Positions 22,794-36,113 are shown, counted from the first letter of the stretch. The stretch: 64,000 nucleotides of DNA from Wurfbainia villosa (GCA_025175895.1 CM046003.1:43332335-43396334); one strand, 5' to 3'. The notes: a model not told the origin generated them from the letters alone. Numbers and translations are program-made.

Positions 22794-23711
22794 ATGACGT
22801 CTTTGAATTTGCGCACTATTTTGGATTCGAACAAACTGACTGGGCCTAACTTCCTGGACTGGCTTAGAAACCTGAGAATTGTTCTCAAGGCGGAAAAGAT
22901 TGCATATGTCCTTGAAGAGCCTCTTCCTGACCGTCCTAAGGACGATGCAACTCCAGACCAAATATTGGTCTATCAGAAACATGTGGCAGATTCTGAGCTG
23001 GCGAGTTGCATCATGCTAGCGGCGATGGTACGAGTTACAAAAGCGGATGAGCATATGGATGCTAATACTATGGTCTTCCATCTTCATGAGTTGTTCGAGC
23101 AAGCGAGATCCGAAGGTTCGAGGTCTCTAGGCTCCTCTTCACTACGAAGATGCAAGAAGGTTAAATGCTAGTGCGATTTGTGCTAAAGATGAAGCAGGTA
23201 CATCGAGCGGCTAGCTACCCTCGGTTTTGTGATGGATCATGAGTTAAGTATTGACTTAATTCTGCATTGTTTGCCCAAGAGTTTCTCGCAATTTGTGATG
23301 AACTATCGGATGAACAAATTGGAATCCACCATTCTCGAGCTCCTCAATATGCTGAAGACTGTGGAGCCTTCTGTAAAGCATGAAGAGAAGGCGGTTCTGT
23401 TAGTTGATTCCTCAAAGAAAGGTTCTAAGAGGAAGGCAAAAGAACAGAAGAAAGGAAAGAACAAAAAGGCAAAGAAGGCGGAACCAGCGAAAAAGGGCAC
23501 TTGCCATCACTGTGGCAAGGAAGGCCACTGGCGAAGAAACTGCAAGATTTATCTTGAGTCCATGAAGAAGAAGAAGGAATCCGATGCCCCATCCTCTTCA
23601 GGTATCTTCGTTATTGATTGTCATTCTATTTCCTTAGACACTTGGGTATTGAATACTGGGTGTAGCTCACATATATGTAATGACATACAGGGGCTAAGGA
23701 ATAGAAGAAGA
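22794..23711 (+). pseudogene. gag: gag and protease start of element III
   Basis: The start is the ATG at 22794 (MTSLNLRTILDSNKLTGPNF); an upstream in-frame TTG is not a start. The Gag domain is open to about 23110, then frameshifts between 23110 and 23230 disturb it. It resumes in MDHELSIDLILHCLPKSF and has a basic Lys-rich stretch and one zinc knuckle, CHHCGKEGHWRRNC (about 23503-23544). The protease follows in the same frame as WVLNTGCSSHICND, where Asn stands in place of the catalytic Asp. Insertion of element IV at 23712 cuts the frame just after the protease motif; it resumes at 33118. Confidence 0.9.
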
Positions 23712-24862
23712 TGTTGGCAATGTGGTAATCCTCGGAATGCTCATTGCCTCCCATGTCCCCGGATTAAAATTTTCACTAATGAAAACTAATCCGGATGGGA
23801 TGAGTTTCCTAAGCACAACCAATTCGTCGTCGTGCTAACGACTCGAGCGATCGCTTGAACAAACTAGTTGTTCAAGCAACACAACTCTTCTAGTCGGTTA
23901 GCCGCGGAAGAGACAACGGACGGATCGCCGGTTTTTGTATTTCTTATCGGGGTCCATGATTATACAAATACATACAAATGTAAACTAGTATAATCAACAT
24001 ATACTAACATAAAGAACTTAAGCTAGCATATCGATAAGAACATGCAAAGAACAATAATAAAAGTTATAAAACTTTTATACCTCTTGATCTTCTATCGTAT
24101 GTCCTAACCTCCTTGTAGACTTCGTGTGGGCGAAGATCCTCCACAAGTTGAAGCATCCTAGATCTTCTTCAATCCAAAGAAAGAAGAACTCTCTTTCCCT
24201 TCTTGCTTGAGCCAACCACCAATCCACAAAGGATTGATGCCGCCGGCCCCAAGAATAGAGAGAACAAAATGGAAACAAAACTCATCTCTTATCTAGGACC
24301 AACCATCAAGCTCCAAGCATGATGCTTGCCACCGGTCCAAAGAGAACAAGAAGTGGATGAGAGGAATAGGTTGAGCGCCGACCAAGGTAGAGGGAAAAGA
24401 TCTAGGAGCCGACAACACCCTAGGAAGAAGAAGAAGATATCCTCTCCTATAGTTGCCGCCCACTTTCCCCTCCATAACCTAGCCGCCCAACCAAGGAAAG
24501 GAAAAATCTAGGGGTTGTTCAAAGAGAAGATGGAATGGAGTATGGAAGCCAACCGAAAGAGAAACACCAAGGGTATGGGCACCGACCAACACTTGGAGAA
24601 AAGAAAGGAAAACAATCCTCCTCCTTGTTGCCGCCCAACCAAGGTGGAAGGAGGAGATCTAGAACCGGCCACTTACCCTAGGAAGAAGAAGAACTCTTCC
24701 ACAAGTTGCCGCCCACTCTCCTTCCAAATCTTGGCCACCCAACCCAAGGAGCCAAACCCTAATTAGGGTTTCCTCCTTAGGGTTACTTGCCGCCCAAGCA
24801 AAGAGAGGCTAAACCCTAATTTCCATCATCCAAAAAAACTTCTTTTTCCTCCCAAGCCTAAG

Positions 24863-24874
24863 CCCCTATTTATA
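24863..24874 (-). promoter_or_regulatory. TATA box of the left LTR of element IV
   Basis: TATAAATAGGGG on the minus strand, conserved in the right LTR at 31683-31694. Transcription would run leftwards, so some TTGCCGCCCA copies lie upstream of it and some downstream. Confidence 0.6.
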
Positions 24875-25195
24875 GAACTTAGGATAAAGTTGGTTATTGA
24901 TGAGGTAGCCAAAAATATAGGAACTAATTCCCAATTTTCTTGCCGCCCAAGGGTAGCAAGGAATTAGTAAATTTTTTCTTCCTATAATCTTGCCGCCCAA
25001 GGAGGCATAGGGAAAAAAAAATTTCACCAATTCTAATCTTAAATTTTTTTTTTTTTAACTAATTCTAATCTTGCCGCCCAAGGTGGCATAGAATTAGGAA
25101 AAAAAATTTTATCAATCTTTTAAACTTGCCGCCCACCTTATCCAACCTTTCCTCTCCCTTTCCTTTCCTTTCCCTCCCCTTTCCTTTCCCTCCCT

Positions 25196-25383
25196 TTTAA
25201 TCTCCACCGTCGGTTCTAGGGTTTTAATCTCAGCCGTCGGATTTAGAGATTTAATCTCAATCGTCGGTTCTGGGGTTTTAATCCCAACCGTCAGATCTAG
25301 AGATTTAATCTCAACCGTCGGTTCTAGGGATTTAATCCCAACCGTCGGATCTAGAGATGTAATTTCCATCATTTGATCTAGAG
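25196..25383. repeat. 27-bp minisatellite in the LTR of element IV (left copy)
   Basis: About seven tandem units of 26-28 bp built on TTTAATCTCAACCGTCGG plus a short tail. The tail alternates between GGTTCTAGGG and GGATCTAGAG types, so the true period is a dimer of about 54 bp. Because 27 is a multiple of three, the repeat creates an open minus-strand frame (IKSLDPTVG-like) that is not a gene. Confidence 0.88.
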
Positions 25384-26289
25384 TTCATGAGGTTTATTTT
25401 AGGCTACGATAGGGACCATGAGGAGGAGTTGGGTCTTGGCCACCCGATGGATCGGAACCACACAAACTTGATCCATCAATGATGTTCCATTCCACTAGAG
25501 GATCATCATCGAACTACCTCACCAACCCCCATAAATTAATATGGGCTCCTTATATTATTTGTACATTCATCTCCCTGTGTTTAAGATATCGAATGTCCTT
25601 CAATTAATTGATTTACTGACCATCAATTAATTAACATCTAACTCCTCGAGTAGTACCACTCAACCTTATCATCATGTTGACTAAGTCAACCTGCAGGGTT
25701 TACATGATGAACCTTATGAGCTCCTCAAGGGGACATCATCAACCTAATATATAGGACACGGTTTCCTCCTATAATCAACGGCACACCATATAAATAATAT
25801 CATTTCCCAACTGACTGGGCATATTGATTTAATCCATAGAAATCTCACCCTCTGGTAAATCAAAGAAATAAATACTAAGTACATGTGCCCGTTATTATAT
25901 CGGGATTAAGAGCATGTACAACATAATATCAGAGTCCGATTCAATTATGTATCGATAATAAATTGAATCACCTCTATGTCGGTCCTGCTCAATACACCGA
26001 GGTGTACTAGTGTAACTCTATGTTCAAGATAAAACAATACCAAGCTACACTACAACCATGCCAATGGTTTGTCCAAAACCATCTTGGTTGTGAGCCTCTA
26101 CTTATATTCTACAAGGGACTGATAACATGATCTTATGTGCCGCACCCAGGCACCATGTTATCTACAATGTAAAATATTAGACAATATGCACACATATAAA
26201 TATAACGTGCAAACAATGATCATGTGATTCTTATTTCAAAATAAAGATGTCCATACAAAAGAGCTAGGCTTTCAGTATACATCCCAACA

Positions 26290-26304
26290 ATCTCCCACTT
26301 ATAC
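26290..26304 (-). other. Polypurine tract of element IV
   Basis: On the minus strand GTATAAGTGGGAGAT lies directly before the 3' LTR. The AAGTGGGAG type differs from the AAAAAGGGGGAG type of the SIRE-like elements. Confidence 0.8.
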
Positions 26305-26324
26305 TAAAAGACTATGCTGTCCTC

Positions 26325-29300
26325 TTACTGCCATACATCTGATTCCCCTTCCCTCCACTTGCCTATCAAAGCTCTCGCCAGAAGGGCCTTAGTGAAAGGG
26401 TCTTCCAGGTCATCCTCTGATGCAATCTAGGCGACAGCTTACTTCTACCTCCTTTACGATTTCTCGTATCAGGTGGTACTTGCACTCTATGTGTTTACTA
26501 GCCTTATGGGCTCGTGGTTCCTTCGAGTTTGCAACTGCACCATTATTATCACAATAAATTGTAATAATTCTTGGCAAACCAGGAATCACATCCAAGTCCA
26601 TTAGGAAGTTCCTGAGCCATACAACTTCTTTGGCCGCCTTATAGGCTGCCACATACGCAGCTTCCATGGTGGAGTCCGCCACGCATTTCTGCTTGACACT
26701 CCTCCATACTATGGCTCCACCTCCCAAAGTAAACACAAACCCTGAGGTAGACTTACTGTTATCCCTATCAGATTGGAAATCAGAATCCGTGTAACCCACA
26801 GGGAGTAATTGGTCTGCCCGGTAAACTAGCATATAATCCCTAGTCCTTCTCAGGCACTACAATATATGCTTTACCGCAGTCCAATGTCCCTGTCCTGGAT
26901 TACTCTGATATCTGTTGACCATGCCTATGGCAAAGCAGATATCTGGTCTCGTACATAGCATACATTAGGCTTCCTACCGCCGAAGCATAAGGAACTGCCT
27001 ATATCTCCTTTATCTCTTCAGATGATCTAGGACACATCTGCTTAGATAAAGGAACTCCATGCCTGAAAGGTAGAAAACCTTTCTTGGAGTTATGCATGCT
27101 AAAACGATCCATAATTATGTCTATGTATGAAGCTTGGGATAAGCACAACATCCTTTTCCAGCGATCCCTCGATCCCAAAGATGTGTCTCACCTCTCCCAA
27201 GTCCTTCATATAAAACTCATTGGACAACCATACCCTTACGTCTGATAACACTTCGATGTTGTCGCCAACCACCAAAATGTCATCTACGTATAGTACAAGA
27301 AATACCACTACGTTTCCGTCACATCTCTTGTATACACAAGACTCATCCGAACTTTGAATAAATCCATAAGACTGGATTTACCTCCTCAAAGCGGATGTTC
27401 CAAGATCTCTAAGCTTGCTTCAATCCATAAATGGACCGATTAAGCTTACATACAAGATGCTCTTTGCCCTTAGCAATGAATCCCTCTGGTTGCTTCATAT
27501 AGATGGATTCCTCAAGACTTCCACTAAGGAAAGCTGTCTTGACATCCATCTGTCACACCTCATAAATTCATATGAACTGCTATGCATAGGAGCTCCCAGA
27601 CCTGATTTGAATCCATAGATTCAATCTCAGTATTCATTGCACTTTGCAAAGATGCTGCATCTATATCTTAGATTGCCTCGTCATATGTCCAGGGATCAGG
27701 TTCATGTTCGCCAGGGACCAAATCGAAAGATTCTCCCAAGAACATGAATCTATCAGGCTGTCTCACAACCCTTCCACTACGACGAGGTATCACCTGTGTA
27801 TCCTGTGTGACACGCGGTGCAGTGACATGTGGTATATCCTCTTGTACCGGTGGTACTGAAGTCGGGACTTCCCCTATCAACTCTTTAAGAACAATCCTAC
27901 TTGTGGGCTTGTGGTTCATCACATAGTCCTCCTCTAGAAATCTGGCAATCGTACTAACGATCACCCTCTGATCTCTAGGACTATAAAACAAACCACCCTT
28001 CGTCCCCTTGGGATAGCCAATGAACATGCGTACTTCTGTACGAGGTTCCAACTTACCAGTATCTGCCTTCAGCACATGTACTGGACTCCCCATATCCGAA
28101 TATGTCTTAGACTAGGCTTTCGCTCGGTCCACAACTCTGTGGGATTAGAAGGCACTGATTTAGATGGAACCAAGTTCAGAATGTACACCGTCATATCTAG
28201 AGCATATCCTCAGAACGAATCTGGCAAGTCAGAATAACTCATCATCAATCTAACCATCTCCATAAGAGACCTATTCCTTTGCTTTGCTACACCGTTCTGC
28301 TGGGGTGTGCCAGGTGCAGACAATTGGGATTGAATCCCAGCCTCTGATAAGTAATTCCTAAACTCTCCCAAGAGGTATTCACCACTACGATCAGATCGTA
28401 GTGACATCTTGAATAATTGTCTATGAAAAAGACATAATATTCAAAACTACCTCTTGCCTGGATAGACATAGGACCATACGAATCAGAATGAACCAATTCC
28501 AACACATCTTTGGATCTATACCCCATGGCCTTGAAAGACCTCTTGGTCATCTTACCCTCCAAGCAAGATTCGCAGGTTGGGAGATCCTCCACCACTAATG
28601 AACCCAAAGGTCCATCAGCTTTCAACCTTTGAATTCTGCTCAGGTTAATATGACCAAGCCTAAGATCCCAAAGATATGTTTGGTTAATCTTCGAAGGTTC
28701 TTTTCTCTTATCGGAATTAGAAGATGAGTTATTAACTTCAATTTGCATCGTGGGAGCTTGTGGTTCAAATTATTAATTTCCTTTCTATGTACCTGAATAG
28801 ACAATGTCCCTATTCCTTTTATAACAAATCTGTCATTAAAAGGAATAAATTATCCATCCATAATTTAGAAACCGAAAACAATTCTTTCTAAATAAAGGTA
28901 CATAAAGAAAATTCTTAAGAACCAAAAACTTTATTTTTCTCAAAAGATAAATAAAATATCTCCCACTGCAATAGCTGCCATCTTCATGGCATTGCCCAAG
29001 TAAATGGTAATATCCCCTTTGACTAGTCTCGGGGTTTCAGGAACCCTGCAAGTGTTGCAGACATGATTAGTGGGTTTCGTATCTACACACCAGGTGTCGG
29101 TAGATAATGCCTCTAACCATGTTTCAACGACTGGACCAAAGGATATACATTTGTTCTTGCTTCGGATTGGGATAATCCTTTCTTCTTATGTTCAGTCTGC
29201 TAGTAAGTGAAGTACTTGCCTTTCGGCTTCTTCACTCCTCCCTGAGATCCTCCCACCACCTTTGCTCCACCTTGTTTCTCCTTCTTCTAGCCTTTCGGCT

Positions 29301-29469
29301 TAGAAGTAGAAACCTTTTTGAGCAACCATGGCTTGAGGACACTCTTTGAAGAGTGTATACTTGTACTTCTTAGCAAATAAGACAACATCTAGATTCTTTT
29401 CCAATCAACATTATTTGGGTACAGTAAGTTTATTTCCTTTAGTATCACAATAAGTGGACTGAAAGTCAT
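26325..29469 (-). pseudogene. pol: gag-pol of element IV, deleted and broken
   Basis: The start ATG is at 29469, by match to the Gag of element VII. After about 40 residues (KYKYTLFKECP) the frame jumps near 29345 to QAMVAQK, far down the Gag of VII; some 230 residues including most of the Gag domain are gone. The protease region (THVCN-like, about 29060-29110) has lost its D-T/S-G motif. Integrase fragments: LRLGHINLSRIQ ... CESCLEGKMTK (about 28680-28560) and LRSDRSGEYL ... NGVAKQRNRSL (28407-28260). Reverse transcriptase keeps YVDD near 27285. RNase H (YTDSDFQSDRDNSKS, STMEAAYVA, IYCDNNGA) is at 26832-26410, ending at the TAA at 26325-26327. Many frameshifts; not functional. Confidence 0.88.
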
Positions 29470-30517
29470 TTTGAAAATCCTAAGAATCACAATGATCAAA
29501 ACTTTAGATTTCAAATATTATTGATTCCTCAAAACAATAAAATTCCGAAATCAACCAACACCTCAAAACAAATAATTTATGCCACTCTGTGTGGACGTAT
29601 ACGAATTCTACATTTGTAAGAGGAGGTTTTACCCATTAATTTTATTATCTTGTCAACCTTACTTTTTGACAAATAAAATTAATAGTTGGTTCCTCTTTGG
29701 CCCTACAAATAAAAGCAGTGACTCCTATGGGGAGGATACTTTTATTTGCATCTAAGTGTGCACCATTACACGATACTAAGGGAATTATTTTGGATTATGT
29801 ATCTTACCTCTGTGGAAGTACACACGCTCCTAGATAATTTCCTATAACCATTATTTGACCTAGTGATCCGCAAACAAACCCGTCCTTGGGGAGGAAGGCA
29901 CTCAGAGCCAACACACAAGTTTGTTTGCATCACACGTCAAATTGTAATGGAGGCCGCGGGAATTAATTAAAATGTCCCTCTCCCACTTAGTAAATTGAAA
30001 ATGAGGAATTTTCAAGCACACACAACATGCATATAAAACAAATCAGCAATAAATATGGAAAAAATAGAATTTTTTTTTTCAACTATTATGGCATTGTTCT
30101 CCAATACGCATCCCGTCGTGCCGCCACCTCGTCCGCTCCTCCTATTCCATGTACGAGCCATCCGGAGATCCGAGCCAAGAATAAAACCTATTTTATTTTA
30201 CATCCATCGATCCTATACTCCACGAGGGAGTGTACATGAAATCTAGATCGAAAGTAAAATAAAATATAGAGTGGCTAAACAATGTCATATTTAATTACAA
30301 AAATTAAATACTAATCTAGCCTCGTCAACCCCGAGGATTCAAATAATATACAATCATACACAAACAATCACATACACACATATAGCCATAATAGTCGGAT
30401 CTTATGCCTGCAACCAAAAAGTTAGCCTACGCACATCCTACTATTATCCGGCATACAAAATATATGATATGTGCATGAAAGTAACCGAATCCAAAACACA
30501 CAAAACCGGAAACCATG
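29470..30517 (-). other. Leader of element IV
   Basis: Untranslated leader, homologous to 61494-62527 of element VII in opposite orientation (shared blocks include the stretch around 29580-29760). No gene is seen. A plus-strand T run lies at 30070. Confidence 0.7.
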
Positions 30518-30529
30518 GCTCTGATACCA
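30518..30529 (-). other. Primer binding site of element IV
   Basis: TGGTATCAGAGC on the minus strand, next to the 5' LTR. Confidence 0.9.
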
Positions 30530-30531
30530 TT

Positions 30532-33117
30532 TTTTGGCAATGTGGTAATCCTCGGAATGCTCATTGCCTCCCATGTCCCCGGATTAAAATTTTCACTAAT
30601 GAAAACTAATCCAGATGGGATGAGTTTCCTAAGCACAACCAATTCGTCGTCGTGCTAACGACTCGAGCGATCGCTTGAACAAACTAGTTGTTCAAGCAAC
30701 ACAACTCTTCTAGTCGGTTAGCCGCGGAAGAGACAACGGACGGATCGCCGGTTTTTGTGTTTTTTATCGGGGTCCATGATTATACAAATACATACAAATG
30801 TAAACTAGTATAATCAACATATACTAACATAAAGAACTTAAGCTAGCATATCGATAAGAACATGCAAAGAACAATAATAAAAGTTATAAAACTTTTATAC
30901 CTCTTGATCTTCTATCGTATGTCCTAACCTCCTTGTAGACTTCGTGTGGGCGAAGATCCTCCACAAGTTGAAGCATCCAAGATCTTCTTCAATCCAAAGA
31001 AAGAAGAACTCTCTTTCCCTTCTTGCTTGAGCCAACCACCAATCCACAAAGGATTGATGCCGCCGGCCCCAAGAATAGAGAGAACAAAATGGAAACAAAA
31101 CTCATCTCTTATCTAGGACCAACCATCAAGCTCCAAGCATGATGCTTGCCGCCGGTCCAAAGAGAACAAGAAGAGGATGAGAGGAATAGGTTGAGCGCCA
31201 ACCAAGGTAGAGGGAAAAGATCTAGGAGCCGACAACACCCTAGGAAGAAGAAGAAGATATCCTCTCCTATAGTTGACGCCCACTTTCCCCTCCATAACCT
31301 AGCCGCCCAACCAAGGAAAGGAAAAATCTAGGGTTTGTTCAAAGAGAAGATGGAATGGAGTATGGAAGCCAACCGAAAGAGAAACACCAAGGGTATGGGA
31401 ACCGACCAACACTTGGAGAAAAGAAAGGAAAACAATCCTCCTCCTTGTTGCCGCCCAACCAAGGTGGAAGGAGGAGATCTAGAACCGGCCACTTACCCTA
31501 GGAAGAAGAAGAACTCTTCCACAAGTTGCCGCCCACTCTCCTTCCAAACCTTGGCCGCCCAACCCAAGGAGCCAAACCCTAATTAGGGTTTCCTCCTTAG
31601 GGTTACTTGCCGCCCAAGCAAAGAGAGGCTAAACCCTAATTTCCATCATCCAAAAAAACTTATTTTTCCCCCCAAGCCTAAGCCCCTATTTATAGACTTA
31701 GGATAAAGTTGGTTATTGATGAGGTAGACAAAAATATAGGAACTAATTCCCAATTTTCTTGCCGCCCAAGGGTAGCAAGGAATTAGTAAATTTTTTCTTC
31801 CTATAATCTTGCCGCCCAAGGAGGCATAGGGAAAAAAAAATTTCACCAATTCTAATCTTAAAAAAATTTATTTTTTTTTTTTAACTAATTCTAATCTTGC
31901 CGCCCAAGGTGGCATAGAATTAGGAAAAATTTTTTTATCAATCTTTTAAACTTGCCGCCCACCTTATCCAACCTTTCCTCTCCCTTTCCTTTCCTTTCCC
32001 TCCCCTTTCCTTTCCCTCCCCTTTAATCTCCACCGTCGGTTCTAGGGTTTTAATCTCAACCGTCAGATTTAGAGATTTAATCTCAATCGTCGATTCTAGG
32101 GTTTTAATCCCAACCGTCGGATCTAGAGATTTAATCTCAACCGTCGGTTCTAGGGATTTAATCCCAACCGTCGGATCTAGAGATTTAATTTCCATCATTT
32201 GATCTAGAGTTCATGAGGTTTATTTTAGGCTACGATAGGGACCATGAGGAGGAGTTGGGTCTTGGCCACCCGATGGATCGGAACCACACAAACTTGATCC
32301 ATCAATGATGTTCCATTCCACTAGAGGATCATCATCGAACTACCTCACCAACCCCCATAAATTAATATGGGCTCCTTATATTATTTGTACATTCATCTCC
32401 CTGTGTTTAAGATATCGAATGTCCGTCAATTAATTGATTTACTGACCATCAATTAATTAACATCTAACTCCTCGAGTAGTACCACTCAACCTTATCATCA
32501 TGTTGACTAAGTCAACCTGCAGGGTTTACATGATGAACCTTTTGAGCTCCTCAAGGGGACATCATCAACCTAATATATAGGACACGGATTCCTCCTATAA
32601 TCAACGGCACACCATGTAAATAATATCACTTCCCAACTTACCGGGCATATTGATTTAATCCATAGAAATCTCACCCTCTGGTAAATCAAAGAAATAAATA
32701 CTAAGTACATGTGCCCGTTATTATATCGGGATTAAGAGCATGTAAAATATAATATCCGAGGTCCGATTCAATTATGCAGTCAGTAATAAATTGAATCACC
32801 TATATGTCGGCCCTGCTCAATACACCTAAGTATACTAGTGTAACTCTATGTTCAAGATAAAACAATACTAAGCTACACTACAACCATGCTAATGGTTTGT
32901 CCAAAACCATCTTGGTTGTGAGCCTCTACTTATATTCTACAAGGGACTGATAACATGATCTTCTGTGCCGCACCCAGGCACCATGTTATCTACAATGTAA
33001 AATATTAGACAATATGCACACATATAAATATAACGTGCAAACAATGATCATGTGATTCTTATTTCAAAATAAAGATGTCCATACAAAAGAGCTAGGCTTT
33101 CAGTATACATCCCAACA
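30532..33117 (-). repeat. 5' LTR of element IV (right copy)
   Basis: Partner of 23712-26289 with the same decamer array, minisatellite (about 32021-32207) and TATA box. Its inner end reads TTTTGGCAATG on plus where the outer copy reads TGTTGGCAATG, so its terminal CA is lost. Confidence 0.93.
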
Positions 33118-36112
33118 GAAGACTTGTCAGAGGGGAGTCAAATTTGCGAGTTGACAATGGAGCAAAGGTTGTTGTGGTCGCCATCGGAACTTATTTGCTA
33201 AAGCTCCCTAGTGGACTAGTCTTGGAACTGGACAATTGCTATTATGTTCCTTCTCTAATAAAGAACATTGTTTCTATTTCCTGCTTAAATAGAAATGGTT
33301 TCCATTTGACGTTTAGTAATAATTGTTGTTATATAACTTTGAATGGCGTACTTTATGGAACTGGAACTTTGAGTAATGGCATTTATACGTTAGACGTATC
33401 CAGTGACATTTTCAATATCGAAGCGAGCAACACGCATGCTCGAAAGGATAATCACATAGACTCCTATATGTGGCATTGTCGTCTTGGCCATATAAGCAAG
33501 AAACGCATGTCCGAATTACACCGATGTGGAATTCTGGAATCGTTTGAATTGGATTCATACGATACATGCGAATCATGCTTAAAAGGCAAGATGACTAAGT
33601 TACCTTTTACTGGAAAAGGTTAACGAGTGGGAGAGTTACTAGGTCTAGTACATACTGATGTATGTGGACCTATGTCAACTCAAGCTTTAGGAGGCTATAG
33701 CTACTTCATTACCTTCACCGATGATCACTCACGGTTTGGGTATGTGTTCCAGATGAAACACAAGTCTGAAGCCTTTGAAAGGTTCAAAGAATTAAGAAAT
33801 GAAGTAGAGAAACAACATGACAAAAGTATTAAAATACTTCGATCGGATCGAGGTGGTGAATACTTAAGTCAAGAGTTTCTTGATTATCTAAGAGACAATG
33901 GCATATTGTCTCAATGGACTCCGCCCTATACACCACAGCATAATGGTGTATCTGAGAGGCGTAACCGGACCTTGTTGGACATGGTCAGGTCAATGATGAA
34001 TCATGCGACTCTTCCCAAGTCCTTTTGGGGTTATGCACTTCAGACAGCTGTTTGCTTGTTAAACAGAATGCCTACCAAGGTAGTCTCAACTACTCCATAT
34101 GAGATATGGAATGGTAAGAAACCTCATGTATCTTACTTGAAGATATGGGGTTGTCCTGCTTATGTGAAGCGGACTGTATCAGACAAACTGGATGCTAAGT
34201 CTGATAAATGTCTATTTATTAGATACCCTAAGGAAACAAGGGGTTACCAATTCTATCATTCTGTGGAACAAAAGGTGTTTGTTTCAAGGCATGCTATGTT
34301 TATAGAGAAAGAGTTTCTCTTGCAAGAAAATAGTGGGAGTGTCGTCGAGCTTGAGGAGGCTCGAGAGACTCAAATAGACATTGATGAGATACCTGGTGAA
34401 GCACAACAGCCGACAACTCATAGTGATGAGCAATCGGCTGGACCTATTGTAACACCACATCTTCGTAGATCTGGTAGAACACGCAATATTCCTGAGAGAT
34501 ATGGATTTCTTGTAAGTGAATCGAACGACGTGTTACTCATTGATGATGAGGAGCCTACCAGTTATGAAGAAGTGCTGACAAGTTTAGAAAGGGATAAGTG
34601 GCTTGGTGCCATGAAGTCGGAAATGGATTCCATGTACGAAAACCAAGTTTGGAACTTGGTTGACCCACCTGAAGGCATAAAGCCTATAGGGTGCAAGTGG
34701 GTTTTCAAGAAGAAAACCGACATGGATGGTAATGTGATTACCTATAAGGCTAGATTGGTGGCGAAAGGATATCGTCAAAAACAAGGTGTTGATTATGACG
34801 AAACCTATTCGCCTGTAGCTATGCTTAAATCCATTCGGATGCTCCTGGCCATAGCGGCTCATTATGATTATGAGATATGGCAGATGGATGTGAAAACAAC
34901 TTTCCTTAATGGAAACTTGCTTGAGGACGTGTATATGATACAGCCTGAGGGTTTCACATCGGTTGATAAAACCAAGGTATGCAAATTGCGACGGTCCATT
35001 TATGGATTGAAGCAAGCATCCAGGAGCTGGAATATCCGTTTTGATGAGACGATCAAAAAGTTTGATTTCTCGCAAAATCCAGACGAACCTTGTGTGTACA
35101 AGAAGGTTAGTGGGAGTGCAGTCGTGTTCCTAGTATTGTATGTCGATGACATATTACTTATAGGAAACGATGTGTCAATCTTACAGTCAGTTAAGGTTTG
35201 GTTATCCAAGACATTCTCCATGAAAGACCTGAGAGAAGCAACCTACATCCTTGGGATTAAGATCTATAGAGATAGATTGAAACGGTTGCTTGGTCTTTCG
35301 CAGTCTACATATATAGACCGAGTGCTAAAGAGGTTTAGCATGTCGGAATCCAAGAAAGCTTATCTGCCCATCAGGCATGGGGTACACCTTTCGAAGTCTA
35401 TGTGTCCGCGCACAGAAAACGAGAGGATTTGCATGAGTAAGATTCCCTATGCATCCGCAATAGGATCTATCATGTATGCTATGTTATGTACGAGGCCCGA
35501 TGTATCGTATGCTCTGAGTGTCACGAGCAGATACCAGTCTGATCCAGGAATGGATCATTGGGCGGCTGTTAAGACGATCCTTAAGTACTTGAGAAGAACT
35601 AAGGATGTGTTCCTAATATATGGAGAAGGGGACATGGTGATACGCGGGTATACGGATGCGGCTTCGAGCAGACAAGGATGATTCAGTGTCTCACCGATAC
35701 GTGTTCACCTTGAATGGGGTGCGAGTTGGAAAAGTTCCAAACAAGAGATCAGAGCGGATTCTACCATCGAGGCAATACATTGCAGCTCTGAGCAAAGAAA
35801 GGAAGCGGTTTGGATCAAAAAGTTCATTCATGAACTTGGTGTGATTCCGGCCATTGTTGAAGCAATACCGGTCTACTGCGACAACAATGGAGCAATTGCA
35901 AGGCGAAAGAGCCAAGGTCTCATCAATGATCCAAACATGTGCTTCGCCGCTATCATTTTATCAGAGAGATCATCAGTAGGAACGAAATACAAATCGAGAA
36001 AATTCTCACTGAAAGGAACTTAGCGGATCCCTTGACTAAGGCATTACCTCAAAATAAGTTTGAGGGTCATGTTCGAGCTTATGGTATTGGATACCGTAGC
36101 GATTGGCATTAG
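33118..36112 (+). pseudogene. pol: pol of element III: integrase, reverse transcriptase, RNase H
   Basis: It resumes the frame cut by element IV. One frame is open from 33144 to 35681 except for TAA at 33621-33623. It holds the integrase zinc region (WHCRLGHISKKRM ... CESCLKGKMTK), catalytic Asp in HTDVCGPM and RSDRGGEY, and Glu in GVSERRNRTL. Reverse transcriptase follows (WVFKKK, KARLVAKGY, MDVKTTFLNG), with intact YVDD at 35139-35150. A frameshift near 35660 breaks RNase H; its remains (VYCDNNGAI, ADPLTKALP) run to the TAG at 36110-36112. It is the best-preserved enzyme region in the window. Confidence 0.93.
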
Positions 36113-36113
36113 G

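Larger units (their letters stand above)
23712..26289 (-). repeat. 3' LTR of element IV (left copy)
   Basis: Ends TGTTGGCAATG ... CATCCCAACA as read on plus. It contains about eight exact TTGCCGCCCA decamers (24453-25132), a 27-bp minisatellite (about 25196-25383) and a minus-strand TATA box (TATAAATAGGGG, 24863-24874). Confidence 0.93.
23712..33117 (-). mobile_element. Element IV: Ty1/copia, innermost element of the left arm
   Basis: A 9406-bp minus-strand insertion with target duplication gaaga (23707-23711 and 33118-33122). LTRs of 2578 and 2586 bp are very similar to each other, suggesting a recent insertion. The internal region is short and decayed: gag has lost its middle, and pol has many frame breaks. 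Its pol and leader match element VII at the right end of the window, so IV and VII are one family. A recent insertion with a broken coding region suggests it may have moved with enzymes from a relative. Confidence 0.93.

Noticed and set aside
25112..25372. Repetitive 86-codon minus-strand ORF
   Set aside because: Produced by the 27-bp minisatellite, which is a multiple of three; it is not a gene.
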